A stretch of 64,000 bases of DNA, from the NCBI RefSeq assembly GCF_017161565.1, contig NZ_CP066796.1:62001-126000 (forward strand), given 5' to 3'. Made by a program: the position numbers and the translations under genes. The notes beneath the pieces are model-generated. The model saw nothing but the letters and a program-made list of their open reading frames with translations. It made no database searches and had not been told where the DNA came from. This DNA comes from Erwinia amylovora (GTDB lineage Bacteria > Pseudomonadota > Gammaproteobacteria > Enterobacterales > Enterobacteriaceae). The stretch's first letter is position 1. The number at the start of each line of letters is the position of its first letter. This document shows, piece by piece, positions 56,334 through 64,000 of this stretch.

Positions 56334-57878
56334 TTACACGCTGAAGCGTTCCACCATGCCGCGTAAGGCATGTGCCTGCCCGGAAAGAGCTTGCGAAGCC
56401 GAAGACGACTCTTCCACCAGCGCCGCGTTGTTCTGCGTCACGCCGTCCATCTGACTGACCGCCACGCTGATCTGCGAGATGCCCTGCATCTGCTCTGAGG
56501 AGGAAAGGGCGATTTCATCCATGGCGGCGGCCAGCTCGCCCACCCTGGCCACAATGTTCATCATGCTTTGCCCGGTACCCTGGGCAGCGCTGGCACCTTC
56601 TTCTACCTGTGCGACCGTCCTCTCAATCAACTGTTTGATCTCTTTTGCCGCTACGGCGCTGCGCTGCGCCAGCGTTCTGACCTCACCCGCGACTACCGCA
56701 AACCCGCGCCCCTGCTCGCCCGCGCGCGCCGCTTCGACGGCAGCATTCAGCGCCAGAATATTGGTCTGAAAGGCAATCCCTTCGATCACGCTGATAATAT
56801 CGCGTACTTTCACTGCGCTCAGGGAAATGTCTTGCATGGTTTGCGTCATACGCTCTACTTTAGCCTCGCCGCTGCGTGCTGCAACGGCGGTTTCACGGGC
56901 CGAGTGCGCCGTCTGTTGCGCCCCGGCGGCATTGCTTTTCACCGTTGCGGTCAGCTGCTCCATACTGGCTGCGGTTTGCTGTAACGCCGCCGCCTGCTGC
57001 TCGGTACGTGATGAAAGCTCAGTATTGCCCTGGGCTATTTCGTCTGAAGCAAGCGCGACGGATGCAGAAGCGTCTTTAACCTGAGACACCAGGCTGCGCA
57101 GGCGTGCCTGCATCACGTCCAGCGAGGCCAGCAGGCTGCTGCTGTGGTGATGGCGTAATACGATCGAGGAGGTCAGATCGCCATCGGCAATTGCGGCGGC
57201 CAGTTGCTGCGCCTGCCGTGGCTCGCCCCCCAGCTGGCGCATCAGCACCCGCACGGTAAGCAGACAGATACAGACGGCTGCTGCCACGGACAGCAAGTTC
57301 AGCGCGCTTAGCAACAGCAGAATGTGGTTAACGGCCGCGCCATCTGCTTGCGCTTTATCTTCAGCCGCTTTGGTTTGCAGCTGCGTCAGGCTATTCAGGC
57401 TGGCGACCAAAATCTGTTGAGGGGGCCTGACCACCTGGGTCAGATAGTCAGCAAATCCCTTTAGCTGCTGCTGCTGCCCCATGCGCGCTGCGTTTTCCAG
57501 CGCGGACAGCGCTGCCTTCTCGTTATCATTCACCCGGCCGAGCAATGCCAGCTCTTCTGGCGCAGCCTGTGCCTTAATCATAGCGGCAAGCGCATCGCGC
57601 TTTTGCAAATAGACTGACCTTTGTAGCTGAAAGCGCTGTCCCTCTGCTTCAATTGCCTGCTGGTCAGTGAAAAGCGCCATATTCCTGACTTCGACCAACA
57701 TATTCCTCAGGGCGGTGCCCATTTCATTGGCCAGTAGCACTTTTTTCATATGATGGTTTACCACTTCATCCATGCCGTCACGCGCCCTGTTCAGCCCGCT
57801 CCATGCGATGGCGGAGCAGAGGATAAAGATAAAAATGAGCAGGGAATAACCTGCTATCAGGCGGGTCGATATTTTCAT
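56334..57878 (-). CDS. Methyl-accepting chemotaxis protein
   Basis: Inner-membrane chemoreceptor, 514 residues. TM1 is at about 8-27, the periplasmic four-helix-type sensor at about 30-184, TM2 at about 185-213, and then HAMP. The signalling tip is [32 protein letters not shown], nearly invariant for enterobacterial MCPs. Methylation helices include [21 protein letters not shown]. The C-terminus ([10 protein letters not shown]) lacks the NWETF-type CheR-binding pentapeptide, so it is a low-abundance type receptor that depends on others for adaptation. The ligand is unknown. Confidence 0.93.
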   Translation of the reverse strand: MKISTRLIAGYSLLIFIFILCSAIAWSGLNRARDGMDEVVNHHMKKVLLANEMGTALRNMLVEVRNMALFTDQQAIEAEGQRFQLQRSVYLQKRDALAAMIKAQAAPEELALLGRVNDNEKAALSALENAARMGQQQQLKGFADYLTQVVRPPQQILVASLNSLTQLQTKAAEDKAQADGAAVNHILLLLSALNLLSVAAAVCICLLTVRVLMRQLGGEPRQAQQLAAAIADGDLTSSIVLRHHHSSSLLASLDVMQARLRSLVSQVKDASASVALASDEIAQGNTELSSRTEQQAAALQQTAASMEQLTATVKSNAAGAQQTAHSARETAVAARSGEAKVERMTQTMQDISLSAVKVRDIISVIEGIAFQTNILALNAAVEAARAGEQGRGFAVVAGEVRTLAQRSAVAAKEIKQLIERTVAQVEEGASAAQGTGQSMMNIVARVGELAAAMDEIALSSSEQMQGISQISVAVSQMDGVTQNNAALVEESSSASQALSGQAHALRGMVERFSV

Positions 57879-58111
57879 GTTTAACCAGATTAGCTGTGTA
57901 AAAAAAAGACTATCGGCACTTTGCGACGAAGAAACAGGGAGGTGTTGAAAGTTATTTTCATGTGGTCAGCACGGCGCGTTGTCCGGCAGAAATAGTGGCA
58001 TTGATGACTATTACAGTGGCAACTTTTTTTCCACCGTGATGCCGGTCGACGTTGATGTAGTCACTGATGCACTAAACTACAGGTTTACTGACCTGCAAGT
58101 GAGCCTGCTTT

Positions 58112-59944
58112 ATGCCGTATCGCCGTTTAGAAAGGATTATCGACATCTTCAAGGATGCCCCGGCCGCCACGCCGCCGAACCGCGTCTGGGCATTTTATCT
58201 GTTTTATCTGCGCCAGGTTTGGCCGGGCTTCGCGCTGCTGCTGGTCATCGGGCTGATTGCATCGTTAATTGAAGTGGCGCTGTTCCGCTACCTTAGCCGT
58301 ATTATCGACCTGGTGAACGCCAGTCCCGCCGTGACCTTTTTCAGCGACCACGGCGGCGAACTGCTGTGGATGGCGGCGGTGGCGCTGCTGCTGCGGCCGC
58401 TGTTTATCGGCCTGCACGATCTGTTGGTTCACCAGGCGATTAATCCCGGCATGACCAGCATGATCCGCTGGCAGCATCACAACTACGTGCTGCGTCAGAG
58501 CCTGAACTTCTTCCAGAACGACTTTGCCGGGCGTATCGCGCAGCGCATTATGCAAACCGGCAATGCCTTGCGCGACTCGGCGGTGCAGGCGGTGGATGCC
58601 CTGTGGCATGTACTGATCTATGCCGTCACCACTCTGGTGCTGTTTGCCGAGGCAGACTGGCGACTGACCATCCCGCTGCTTATCTGGATCGTTGGCTACC
58701 TTCTCAGTTTGCGCTACTTTGTGCCGCGCGTGAAAGCGCGATCGGTCGCCTCTTCCGATTCCCGTTCGCGCCTGATGGGCTTCATTGTTGATGGCTACAC
58801 CAATATCTCCACCCTGAAACTGTTTGCCCATAGTGACCTGGAACGCCAGAACGCGCGTGAGGCGATTGACGATCAGACGATAAAAACCCGCGATCAGGGG
58901 CGGATGGTTACCGGCATGGACGTGGTGATCACCACGCTAAACGGCCTGCTGATTATCAGCACCACCGGGCTGGCGCTGTGGTTGTGGACTCAGTCACTGC
59001 TTAGCGTGGGGGCCATTGCGCTGGCAACCGGGCTGGTGATCCGCATCGTCAACATGTCCGGCTGGATTATGTGGGTGGTGAACGGCATCTTCGAGAATAT
59101 CGGCATGGTGCAGGATGGCCTGCAAACTATCGCCCAGCCGATCAACGTCAGCGATAAAGACCAGGCACCGGCGCTGCGGGTAGAAAAGGGCGAAATTCAT
59201 TTTGACGCCGTTGACTTCAATTACGGCGGCGAACGTACGGTAATTGATAACCTGCAACTGACCATCCGGCCCGGTGAAAAGATCGGGTTAATCGGCCCAT
59301 CCGGCGCCGGCAAATCGACGCTGGTCAATCTGCTGCTGCGGCTTTACGACCTGAATGGCGGGCGCATTCTGATCGACGGGCAGAACATTGCCGGCGTCAG
59401 TCAGGAAAGCTTGCGTGCGCAGATTGGCATGATCACTCAGGACACCTCACTGCTGCACCGCTCGATTCGTGACAACCTGCTGTATGGCCGTCCGCACGCC
59501 AGCGAAGATGAGCTACAGCAGGCGATCCACCGGGCGAAAGCAGATGAGTTTATTCCGCTGCTGTCCGATTCACAGGGCCGTACCGGGCTGGATGCCCACG
59601 TTGGTGAGCGCGGGGTGAAGCTTTCCGGCGGCCAGCGCCAGCGTATTGCCATTGCCCGCGTGCTGTTGAAAGATGCCCCGATTCTGATCATGGATGAAGC
59701 AACGTCGGCGCTGGATTCTGAAGTGGAAGCGGCGATCCAGGAGAGCCTGGAAAACCTGATGGGCGACAAAACGGTGATCGCCATCGCGCACCGCCTCTCC
59801 ACCATCGCACGTATGGACAGGCTGGTGGTGCTGGAGCAGGGCAGGATTGCTGAAATCGGCAGCCACAGCGAACTGCTGGCGCGTGGCGGGCTGTATGCGC
59901 GCCTGTGGCGGCATCAGACCGGCGGTTTTGTCGGCGAGGCGTGA
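58112..59944 (+). CDS. ABC exporter, multidrug/lipid type (fused TMD-NBD)
   Basis: Half-transporter of the ABCB type, 610 residues. A soluble N-terminus (MPYRRLERIIDIFKDAP) precedes six helices in residues about 30-330. The nucleotide domain has Walker A GPSGAGKST at 395-403, Q-loop MITQDTSLL, signature LSGGQRQR, Walker B ILIMDEATSALD and H-loop IAIAHRLSTI. It should act as a homodimer in the inner membrane; the substrate is not known. The ATG has only a weak ribosome site. It is divergent from the chemoreceptor across 233 bases in which I saw no clear operator. Confidence 0.9.
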   Translation: MPYRRLERIIDIFKDAPAATPPNRVWAFYLFYLRQVWPGFALLLVIGLIASLIEVALFRYLSRIIDLVNASPAVTFFSDHGGELLWMAAVALLLRPLFIGLHDLLVHQAINPGMTSMIRWQHHNYVLRQSLNFFQNDFAGRIAQRIMQTGNALRDSAVQAVDALWHVLIYAVTTLVLFAEADWRLTIPLLIWIVGYLLSLRYFVPRVKARSVASSDSRSRLMGFIVDGYTNISTLKLFAHSDLERQNAREAIDDQTIKTRDQGRMVTGMDVVITTLNGLLIISTTGLALWLWTQSLLSVGAIALATGLVIRIVNMSGWIMWVVNGIFENIGMVQDGLQTIAQPINVSDKDQAPALRVEKGEIHFDAVDFNYGGERTVIDNLQLTIRPGEKIGLIGPSGAGKSTLVNLLLRLYDLNGGRILIDGQNIAGVSQESLRAQIGMITQDTSLLHRSIRDNLLYGRPHASEDELQQAIHRAKADEFIPLLSDSQGRTGLDAHVGERGVKLSGGQRQRIAIARVLLKDAPILIMDEATSALDSEVEAAIQESLENLMGDKTVIAIAHRLSTIARMDRLVVLEQGRIAEIGSHSELLARGGLYARLWRHQTGGFVGEA

Positions 59945-59967
59945 TCTGCTGACCGGGCATGATGTCA

Positions 59968-61095
59968 TCACGGTGATGACAGGCGATAAGGCAGTGCGTC
60001 TCGCGCCTCTTGCGCCCAGGCGCGGATGCCATCACGCTCCTGGGCCAGCAGCCCGGCGACCGCCTGGTGCAGGCCCTGATGGCGCAGCAGATGCCAGGAC
60101 TCGGTCAGTAGCGGTTCGAAACCACGGATCAGCTTATGTTCGCCCTGTGCGCCGGCATCGAAATGCGCCAGCCGCTGCGCGATAGCATATTCTATGCCCT
60201 GGTAAAAACAGGTCTCAAAATGCAGGCTATCAGACTCTTCCAGGCACCCCCAATAGCGGCCATACAACGTATCGCCGTCCACCAGGCTGTAAGCCATCGC
60301 CAGCGGGCGGCCCTGACGGCGGGCGATGACTACCCGGATGGCGGCGGGCATCCGCTCTGCCAGCAGGCTGAAGAACCGCCGGGTGAGATAAGGCTGGCGA
60401 CCGCGCACATGGTAAGTATTGGCATAACAGGCGTAGATAAAATCCCACTGCGCTTCACTCAGTTCATCCCCCTGATAGCAGATAAACGCCACGCCCTGGC
60501 TGGCCACCCGCTGGCGCTCTTTACGTAGCTGTTTGCGCTTGCGTGAGGTGAGGGCATCAAGAAAGTCCTGAAAGTCGCGGTAGCCGCGATTGTGCCAGTG
60601 GTACTGGCAGCCAACACGCAGCAGCCAGCGCCGATCCTGCTGCAACAGCTGGTGCACGCGCCGATCGCTGAAGTTTATGTGCGCACTGTGCAGCTGGTTT
60701 GCTTGCAGAAAACCTGGCAGCGCCTGCAACAGCTGTGCAGCGGCGACATCGTCGCCCAGCAGCCGTGCTCCGCTCACCGGGCTGAAGGGAACCGCCGACA
60801 GCCATTTTGGATAATAGGGTACTCCGGCCCGCTGGCAGGCTTCCGCCCAGCCGTGATCGAACACGTACTCGCCCATCGAATGGCTTTTCGCGTAGCCGGG
60901 CAGCGCCGCCCGCACGATACCATCCGCGATCCACAGCAGGTGCTGCGGCTGCCAGCCGCTGGCGCGGCCCACGGAGCCACTCTCCTCCAGCGTACGCAGA
61001 AAGGCATGGCGTAAGAAAGGCTGATCGTTTGGGGTCAGGGCGTCCCATTGGCTGGCCGGAATATCGGCCAGCCGCGTCAGGAGGGTCAGGGACAT
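59968..61095 (-). CDS. FemAB-like/GNAT-fold acyltransferase-family protein
   Basis: Cytoplasmic protein of about 375 residues belonging to the FemAB-like (DUF482) group annotated as GNAT or peptidogalycan biosynthesis proteins. Diagnostic stretches are FLRHAFLRTLEESGSVG, KSHSMGEYVFDHGWAEACQRAG, HINFSDRRV, SRKRKQLRKERQRV and LHFETCFYQGIEYAI. Reaction and substrate are unknown. The ATG at 61095 follows a GGAG site; an ATG five codons upstream is also in frame. Its 5' end faces the Fur-box region shared with the siderophore gene. Confidence 0.8.
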   Translation of the reverse strand: MSLTLLTRLADIPASQWDALTPNDQPFLRHAFLRTLEESGSVGRASGWQPQHLLWIADGIVRAALPGYAKSHSMGEYVFDHGWAEACQRAGVPYYPKWLSAVPFSPVSGARLLGDDVAAAQLLQALPGFLQANQLHSAHINFSDRRVHQLLQQDRRWLLRVGCQYHWHNRGYRDFQDFLDALTSRKRKQLRKERQRVASQGVAFICYQGDELSEAQWDFIYACYANTYHVRGRQPYLTRRFFSLLAERMPAAIRVVIARRQGRPLAMAYSLVDGDTLYGRYWGCLEESDSLHFETCFYQGIEYAIAQRLAHFDAGAQGEHKLIRGFEPLLTESWHLLRHQGLHQAVAGLLAQERDGIRAWAQEARDALPYRLSSP

Positions 61096-61186
61096 CGGTG
61101 TGCTCCGCATCTGTCACAGTAAAACGCTAAGGTGAACGTTTTTCGCCCGCGGATCAATGCGTTCTCGATTATCACGGTAAAGAGTC

Positions 61187-61210
61187 CTCATTCTCATTCT
61201 CATTATCATT
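61187..61210 (+). promoter_or_regulatory. Fur box upstream of the siderophore-interacting gene
   Basis: Read on the reverse strand, three consecutive hexamers GATAAT, GAGAAT, GAGAAT fit the repeated NAT(A/T)AT-type unit of Fur boxes. It lies about 70 bases before the SIP start and about 95 bases from the divergent FemAB-like gene, so iron control of either or both is possible. Confidence 0.6.
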
Positions 61211-61280
61211 TGGCTTTGCTATTCTTTGCCCCCTCAGGCGCGTTGCAGGACGTGCAGGGCTTTCAGATTTAAAAGGCGGA

Positions 61281-62183
61281 ATGATGGCGGATGTTCAGGA
61301 GTATCGCTTATTCAACGTAGTGCTGGCGCGTAAGCAGGTGCTTTCTCCTTCGATGCTGTGCTGTGTGTTCAGCGGTGATGACGTGCGTCAGATGAAGATG
61401 GACGCGCCAGATCAGCGCATCAAGCTGCTGTTCCCCTCGCGCAACGGTACGCCATCGTCACTGAGCGGCGAAAAGTCATGGTGGGAAACCGTTTGCGCCA
61501 TGCCGGCAGATATCCGCCCTGTTGCGCGTACTTACACTCTGCGCCGGGTCAATGTCGAAGCCGGCGAGTGCGAAGTTGAGTTTGTGATGCACGGCACGGA
61601 AGGGCCGGCATCCGCCTGGGCGCTGGCCGCGCAGCCGGGCGATCCCTTACAGATAATTGCCCCCAACCTTGCTTGCACAACGGACAGCGGCGGCTACGAG
61701 TGGAACCCGCACCGCAACGTTGAGCGGGCGCTGGTTGTTGCTGATGAAACGGCGTTCCCGGCGGCAAAAGCCATTCTCGAACAGCTGGCGCAATGGCGTA
61801 ATCCACCGCCGCTACAGATGTTTATTGAGCTGCCAAAACGCGCTGACTGTATCGATCTCAGCCATTACCGCTTTGCTGAAGTTCACTGGCTGCCGCGTGA
61901 CGAAAGTGGCGCAGCACACGGTGAGGCGATGCTGAATGCGGTGAAACAGTATGCCGAACTGCCAGCGGCGGCAAGAGAGCGCCAGCAGCTGTCAGAGGGC
62001 AACGAGGACGATCTGCTTTGGGACCGTGCCGCCGGGGCGGATACCTGTTTCCACGGTTGGGTGGCAGCCGAGTCCAGCGCGGTGAAACAGGTGCGCCGCT
62101 ATCTGATTGGCGAGCGCGGCCTGTCTGCTGAATGCGTCAGCTTTATGGCTTACTGGAGCCGTGGCCCCCGGCGTAAATGCTAA
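61281..62183 (+). CDS. Siderophore-interacting FAD protein (ferric reductase)
   Basis: Cytoplasmic flavoprotein of the SIP (ViuB/YqjH) family that reduces ferric siderophores to release iron, 300 residues. The FAD-binding motif is RTYTLRR at 83-89. EVEFVMHGTEGPASAWA and GDPLQIIAP form the barrel, and the NAD(P)-type domain contains VVADETAFPAAKAILEQL. HGWVAAESSAVKQVRRYLIGERG is also conserved. A Fur box lies upstream and AAAGGCGGA precedes the ATG (a second ATG follows directly). Its stop overlaps that of the convergent LysR pseudogene by 4 bases. Confidence 0.9.
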   Translation: MMADVQEYRLFNVVLARKQVLSPSMLCCVFSGDDVRQMKMDAPDQRIKLLFPSRNGTPSSLSGEKSWWETVCAMPADIRPVARTYTLRRVNVEAGECEVEFVMHGTEGPASAWALAAQPGDPLQIIAPNLACTTDSGGYEWNPHRNVERALVVADETAFPAAKAILEQLAQWRNPPPLQMFIELPKRADCIDLSHYRFAEVHWLPRDESGAAHGEAMLNAVKQYAELPAAARERQQLSEGNEDDLLWDRAAGADTCFHGWVAAESSAVKQVRRYLIGERGLSAECVSFMAYWSRGPRRKC

Positions 62184-63078
62184 GGTTCCGTCAATAGTGG
62201 GCAGGCGCTTTTCAGCGTGTTGTAGAACCAGGTTTTGGCGGTGATATCGCCAATCTCCGGGTGGCCATACAGATAAATCTCCAGGTTTGGCAGCGCAAAC
62301 GGCAGCTCGACGATGCGGCCATTGCCGCGTGCGGCGTAAACCCTGGCCGCGCTGAAAGGCAGCAATACCAGCAGTTCGCTGCTGGCAATCAGTTCGCCCA
62401 GCGCCGCGAAATGCGGCACTTCCAGGGCAATACGGCGCTCAAAGCCGTACTCTTTAATCCGCTCTTCCACCATGTAATGCCCGCTGCTGGCTGCCACCTT
62501 AATGTGCTGTTCAGCCAGCCAGGCGGCCAGCGACAGGGTTGCGCCGATACGCGGATGCTGGCAGTTCAGCAGGCAGACATAGCGCTCATCCATAATGCGG
62601 TCGCGCTGCGCCAGCGAAATGCGTTCATTGCGGCTACAGATCGCGGCATCAACATGACCGGTCAGCAGCCATTCGTCCATTTTATGCATCGATACCGGGA
62701 TCACTTCCAGCTGCACGTTAGGGGCCACGTTGCGCAGGTGCCTGACCAGCCGGGGCAGCAGCAAAAGTTCGCCGAGGTCGGAAAGGGCAAGACGAAATGG
62801 GTGAAAGGATCTGTCCGGGGAAAAGTGACGCGTATCCGCCACCGCCTTTTCAATCCCGCTAAGTGATTTCTTGAATACGTCATACAGCTGGCTGGCGGTC
62901 GGTGTTGCCAGCATCCCTTACGGCTGCGTTTAAACAGCTCGTTGCCTGTCTCTGCCCGCAGTCGGGCTAAGGCGTAGCTGGCAGAGGGTTGGGTGATAAA
63001 CAGACGTGCGGCCGCCCCGCTGACGCTGCGGGTTTCATAAATAGCAACAAACACGCGTACCAGGTTGAGGTCCATCAT
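62180..63078 (-). pseudogene. LysR-family regulator split by a one-base frameshift
   Basis: The N-terminal part (MMDLNLVRVFVAIYETRSVS, then ARLFITQPSASYALARLR) is a LysR winged-helix domain up to KRSRKG. It then leaves the frame, while the rest (MLATPTASQLYDVFKKSLSGIE to the end) continues in the next frame as a full effector-binding domain. Adding one base in the GGG run at 62915-62917 would restore a protein of about 299 residues. As written the gene is inactive unless the base is a sequencing error or slippage corrects it. It is divergent from the AraC-type gene. Confidence 0.88.
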
Positions 63079-63292
63079 TGCTAAGATATAGCTCCGGTCT
63101 ATGACAGAAGATGAATATTATCTATTTGAACTATTTTAAAGCCTCTACTAACATCCCTTCTACGTTTTATTGATATTTTGTGACTTTTTTTTCATGTCTG
63201 ATTTAGCCTGATTAAATCAATAAAATAAAAAACCAGCAGTGCCGTTCAGGCGGGAGCCGGGCGGGTAACGCCTTTTATCGCGGAGTAGAAAA

Positions 63293-63625
63293 ATGAAAAA
63301 CGACATTGTCGATGTCATCGTAGACTGGATCGAATGCCATATTGAAGAAGGGCCTGATATTGAAGCGGTTGCGGCGAAATCGGGCTATTCGAAATGGCAT
63401 CTGCAACGCGCCTTTAAAGCGCAGAAGGGCATCACTCTGGCGACCTTTATTCGCGGCCGCCGCCTTGAACAGGCCGCGCAATGCCTGGTGAGTTCGAGCA
63501 AAACGATTATGGCTATCTCCATGGATCTCGGCTTCTCTTCCCAGCAGTGTTTCCAGCGGGTGTTCAAAAAACATTTCCACATTACCCCGCGCGATTACCG
63601 CATCCGGCACCGCCAGTTTCACTGA
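63293..63625 (+). CDS. SoxS/RamA/MarA-like AraC-type regulator
   Basis: Single-domain AraC/XylS activator, 110 residues, the size of SoxS, MarA and RamA. Both helix-turn-helix units are intact: IEAVAAKSGYSKWHLQRAF at about 23-41, and AISMDLGFSSQQCFQRVFKKHF with TPRDYR near the end. Such proteins bind mar/sox boxes and control efflux and oxidative stress genes; which of the group it is cannot be settled here. There is no upstream sensor gene such as soxR or ramR in the window, but the window ends soon after. It is divergent from the broken LysR gene across 214 AT-rich bases. Confidence 0.85.
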   Translation: MKNDIVDVIVDWIECHIEEGPDIEAVAAKSGYSKWHLQRAFKAQKGITLATFIRGRRLEQAAQCLVSSSKTIMAISMDLGFSSQQCFQRVFKKHFHITPRDYRIRHRQFH

Positions 63626-63982
63626 GTTAGCCGGCAAAGCGTATCAGTTTGACACTCCTTGCAACAGCACTCTTCACTTTGTAAATTAGTGTGCAGTTTA
63701 ACCTGCATGTGATGCGGTAAAAATATGCGGCGATCTGAACGCGATCGTGTGGTGAGAAAAGCTCATCAGAGCTTATTTGATCGCGTCAAAAGAAGATCGG
63801 TTGGCCAGGTGGATAAAGCACAGGCGGCAGCAGTTGCTTCAGATCGGGCACGCCATCGCCAGTGGCAAGCGGGATCATTGTGGCTCCAGCCTGTAATCAA
63901 CATCACCATTTCGATGTAACCGGAATACCTGATAGCTGCAATCATGACGTGACTGAATGCATGCAAGGAGAACAGGGAAAGC
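63626..63982. other. Intergenic region at the right end
   Basis: 357 bases with no gene I can support; a 64-codon forward frame and a 72-codon reverse frame have no recognisable features. A TTGACA lies at 63649-63654 without a good partner -10 box. Confidence 0.4.
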
Positions 63983-64000
63983 ATGAAACTGATATTTTTT
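63983..64000 (+). CDS. Start of a further gene (first six codons)
   Basis: ATG with AAGGAG 12 bases and AGGGAAA 4 bases upstream; the visible residues MKLIFF look like the start of a signal peptide or membrane helix. Too little is present for any assignment. Confidence 0.35.

Noticed and set aside
62261..62866. 201-codon forward frame inside the LysR pseudogene
   Set aside because: It is the antisense shadow of the LysR effector domain, which aligns well as a LysR protein on the reverse strand.

Overview
The window reads as the chromosome of an enterobacterium, most likely an Erwinia (E. amylovora / pyrifoliae / tasmaniensis type) or a close Erwiniaceae relative. The gene order dppABCDF - bcs - hmsP - dctA - yhjJ - pdeH - yhjG - yhjE follows the E. 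coli backbone. It is joined to a serralysin type I secretion cluster (prtA-inh-prtD-prtE-prtF), which is typical of plant-associated enterics. The genus is an inference from gene content and protein resemblance; no database was searched.

Region 1 (1-5.2 kb): 3' part of dppA, then dppBCDF (dipeptide/haem ABC importer). Region 2 (5.2-18.8 kb): a cellulose operon bcsO-Q-A-B-C-D-Z with bcsE convergent behind it. It differs from E. coli by having bcsD and bcsO and by lacking bcsF and bcsG. A perfect palindrome resembling an RcsAB box lies just upstream. Region 3 (19-29.2 kb): HmsP/PdeK-type EAL protein, dctA, inactive M16 peptidase YhjJ, EAL phosphodiesterase PdeH with a sigma-28-like promoter, AsmA-family YhjG and the MFS transporter YhjE. 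BcsA (PilZ), BcsE (RxGD), HmsP and PdeH make this a c-di-GMP/cellulose neighbourhood.

Region 4 (29.2-37.8 kb) is a mosaic: a decayed mgtC next to an intact MgtB-type Mg2+ P-type ATPase and an MgtR-like micropeptide, a small membrane protein, a periplasmic M20 peptidase, mntP with an MntR-type operator, and a rotted Gfo/Idh/MocA oxidoreductase. Region 5 (37.8-44.4 kb): metalloprotease PrtA, its inhibitor and its type I secretion apparatus, behind a leader with three adjacent inverted repeats. Region 6 (44.5-46.3 kb): DUF1471 protein, nucleoside hydrolase, SRPBCC-like protein.

Region 7 (46.7-54.4 kb): kdpFABCD with a near-perfect KdpE operator but no kdpE behind kdpD. In its place are a terminator and a compact unit for a 31-residue hydrophobic peptide with a strong Shine-Dalgarno sequence and its own terminator. 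Region 8 (54.6-64 kb): exported cupin plus SMP-30 pair, chemoreceptor, ABC exporter, FemAB/GNAT-like protein, Fur-box siderophore-interacting flavoprotein, a LysR gene broken by a one-base frameshift, a SoxS/RamA-like regulator and the first codons of a further gene.

I found no rRNA, tRNA, insertion sequence, prophage or CRISPR array. The points most worth following are the kdpE-less kdp operon with its adjacent micropeptide unit, the BcsR-like N-terminus of BcsO, the mgtC decay beside mgtB/mgtR, and the prtA leader.
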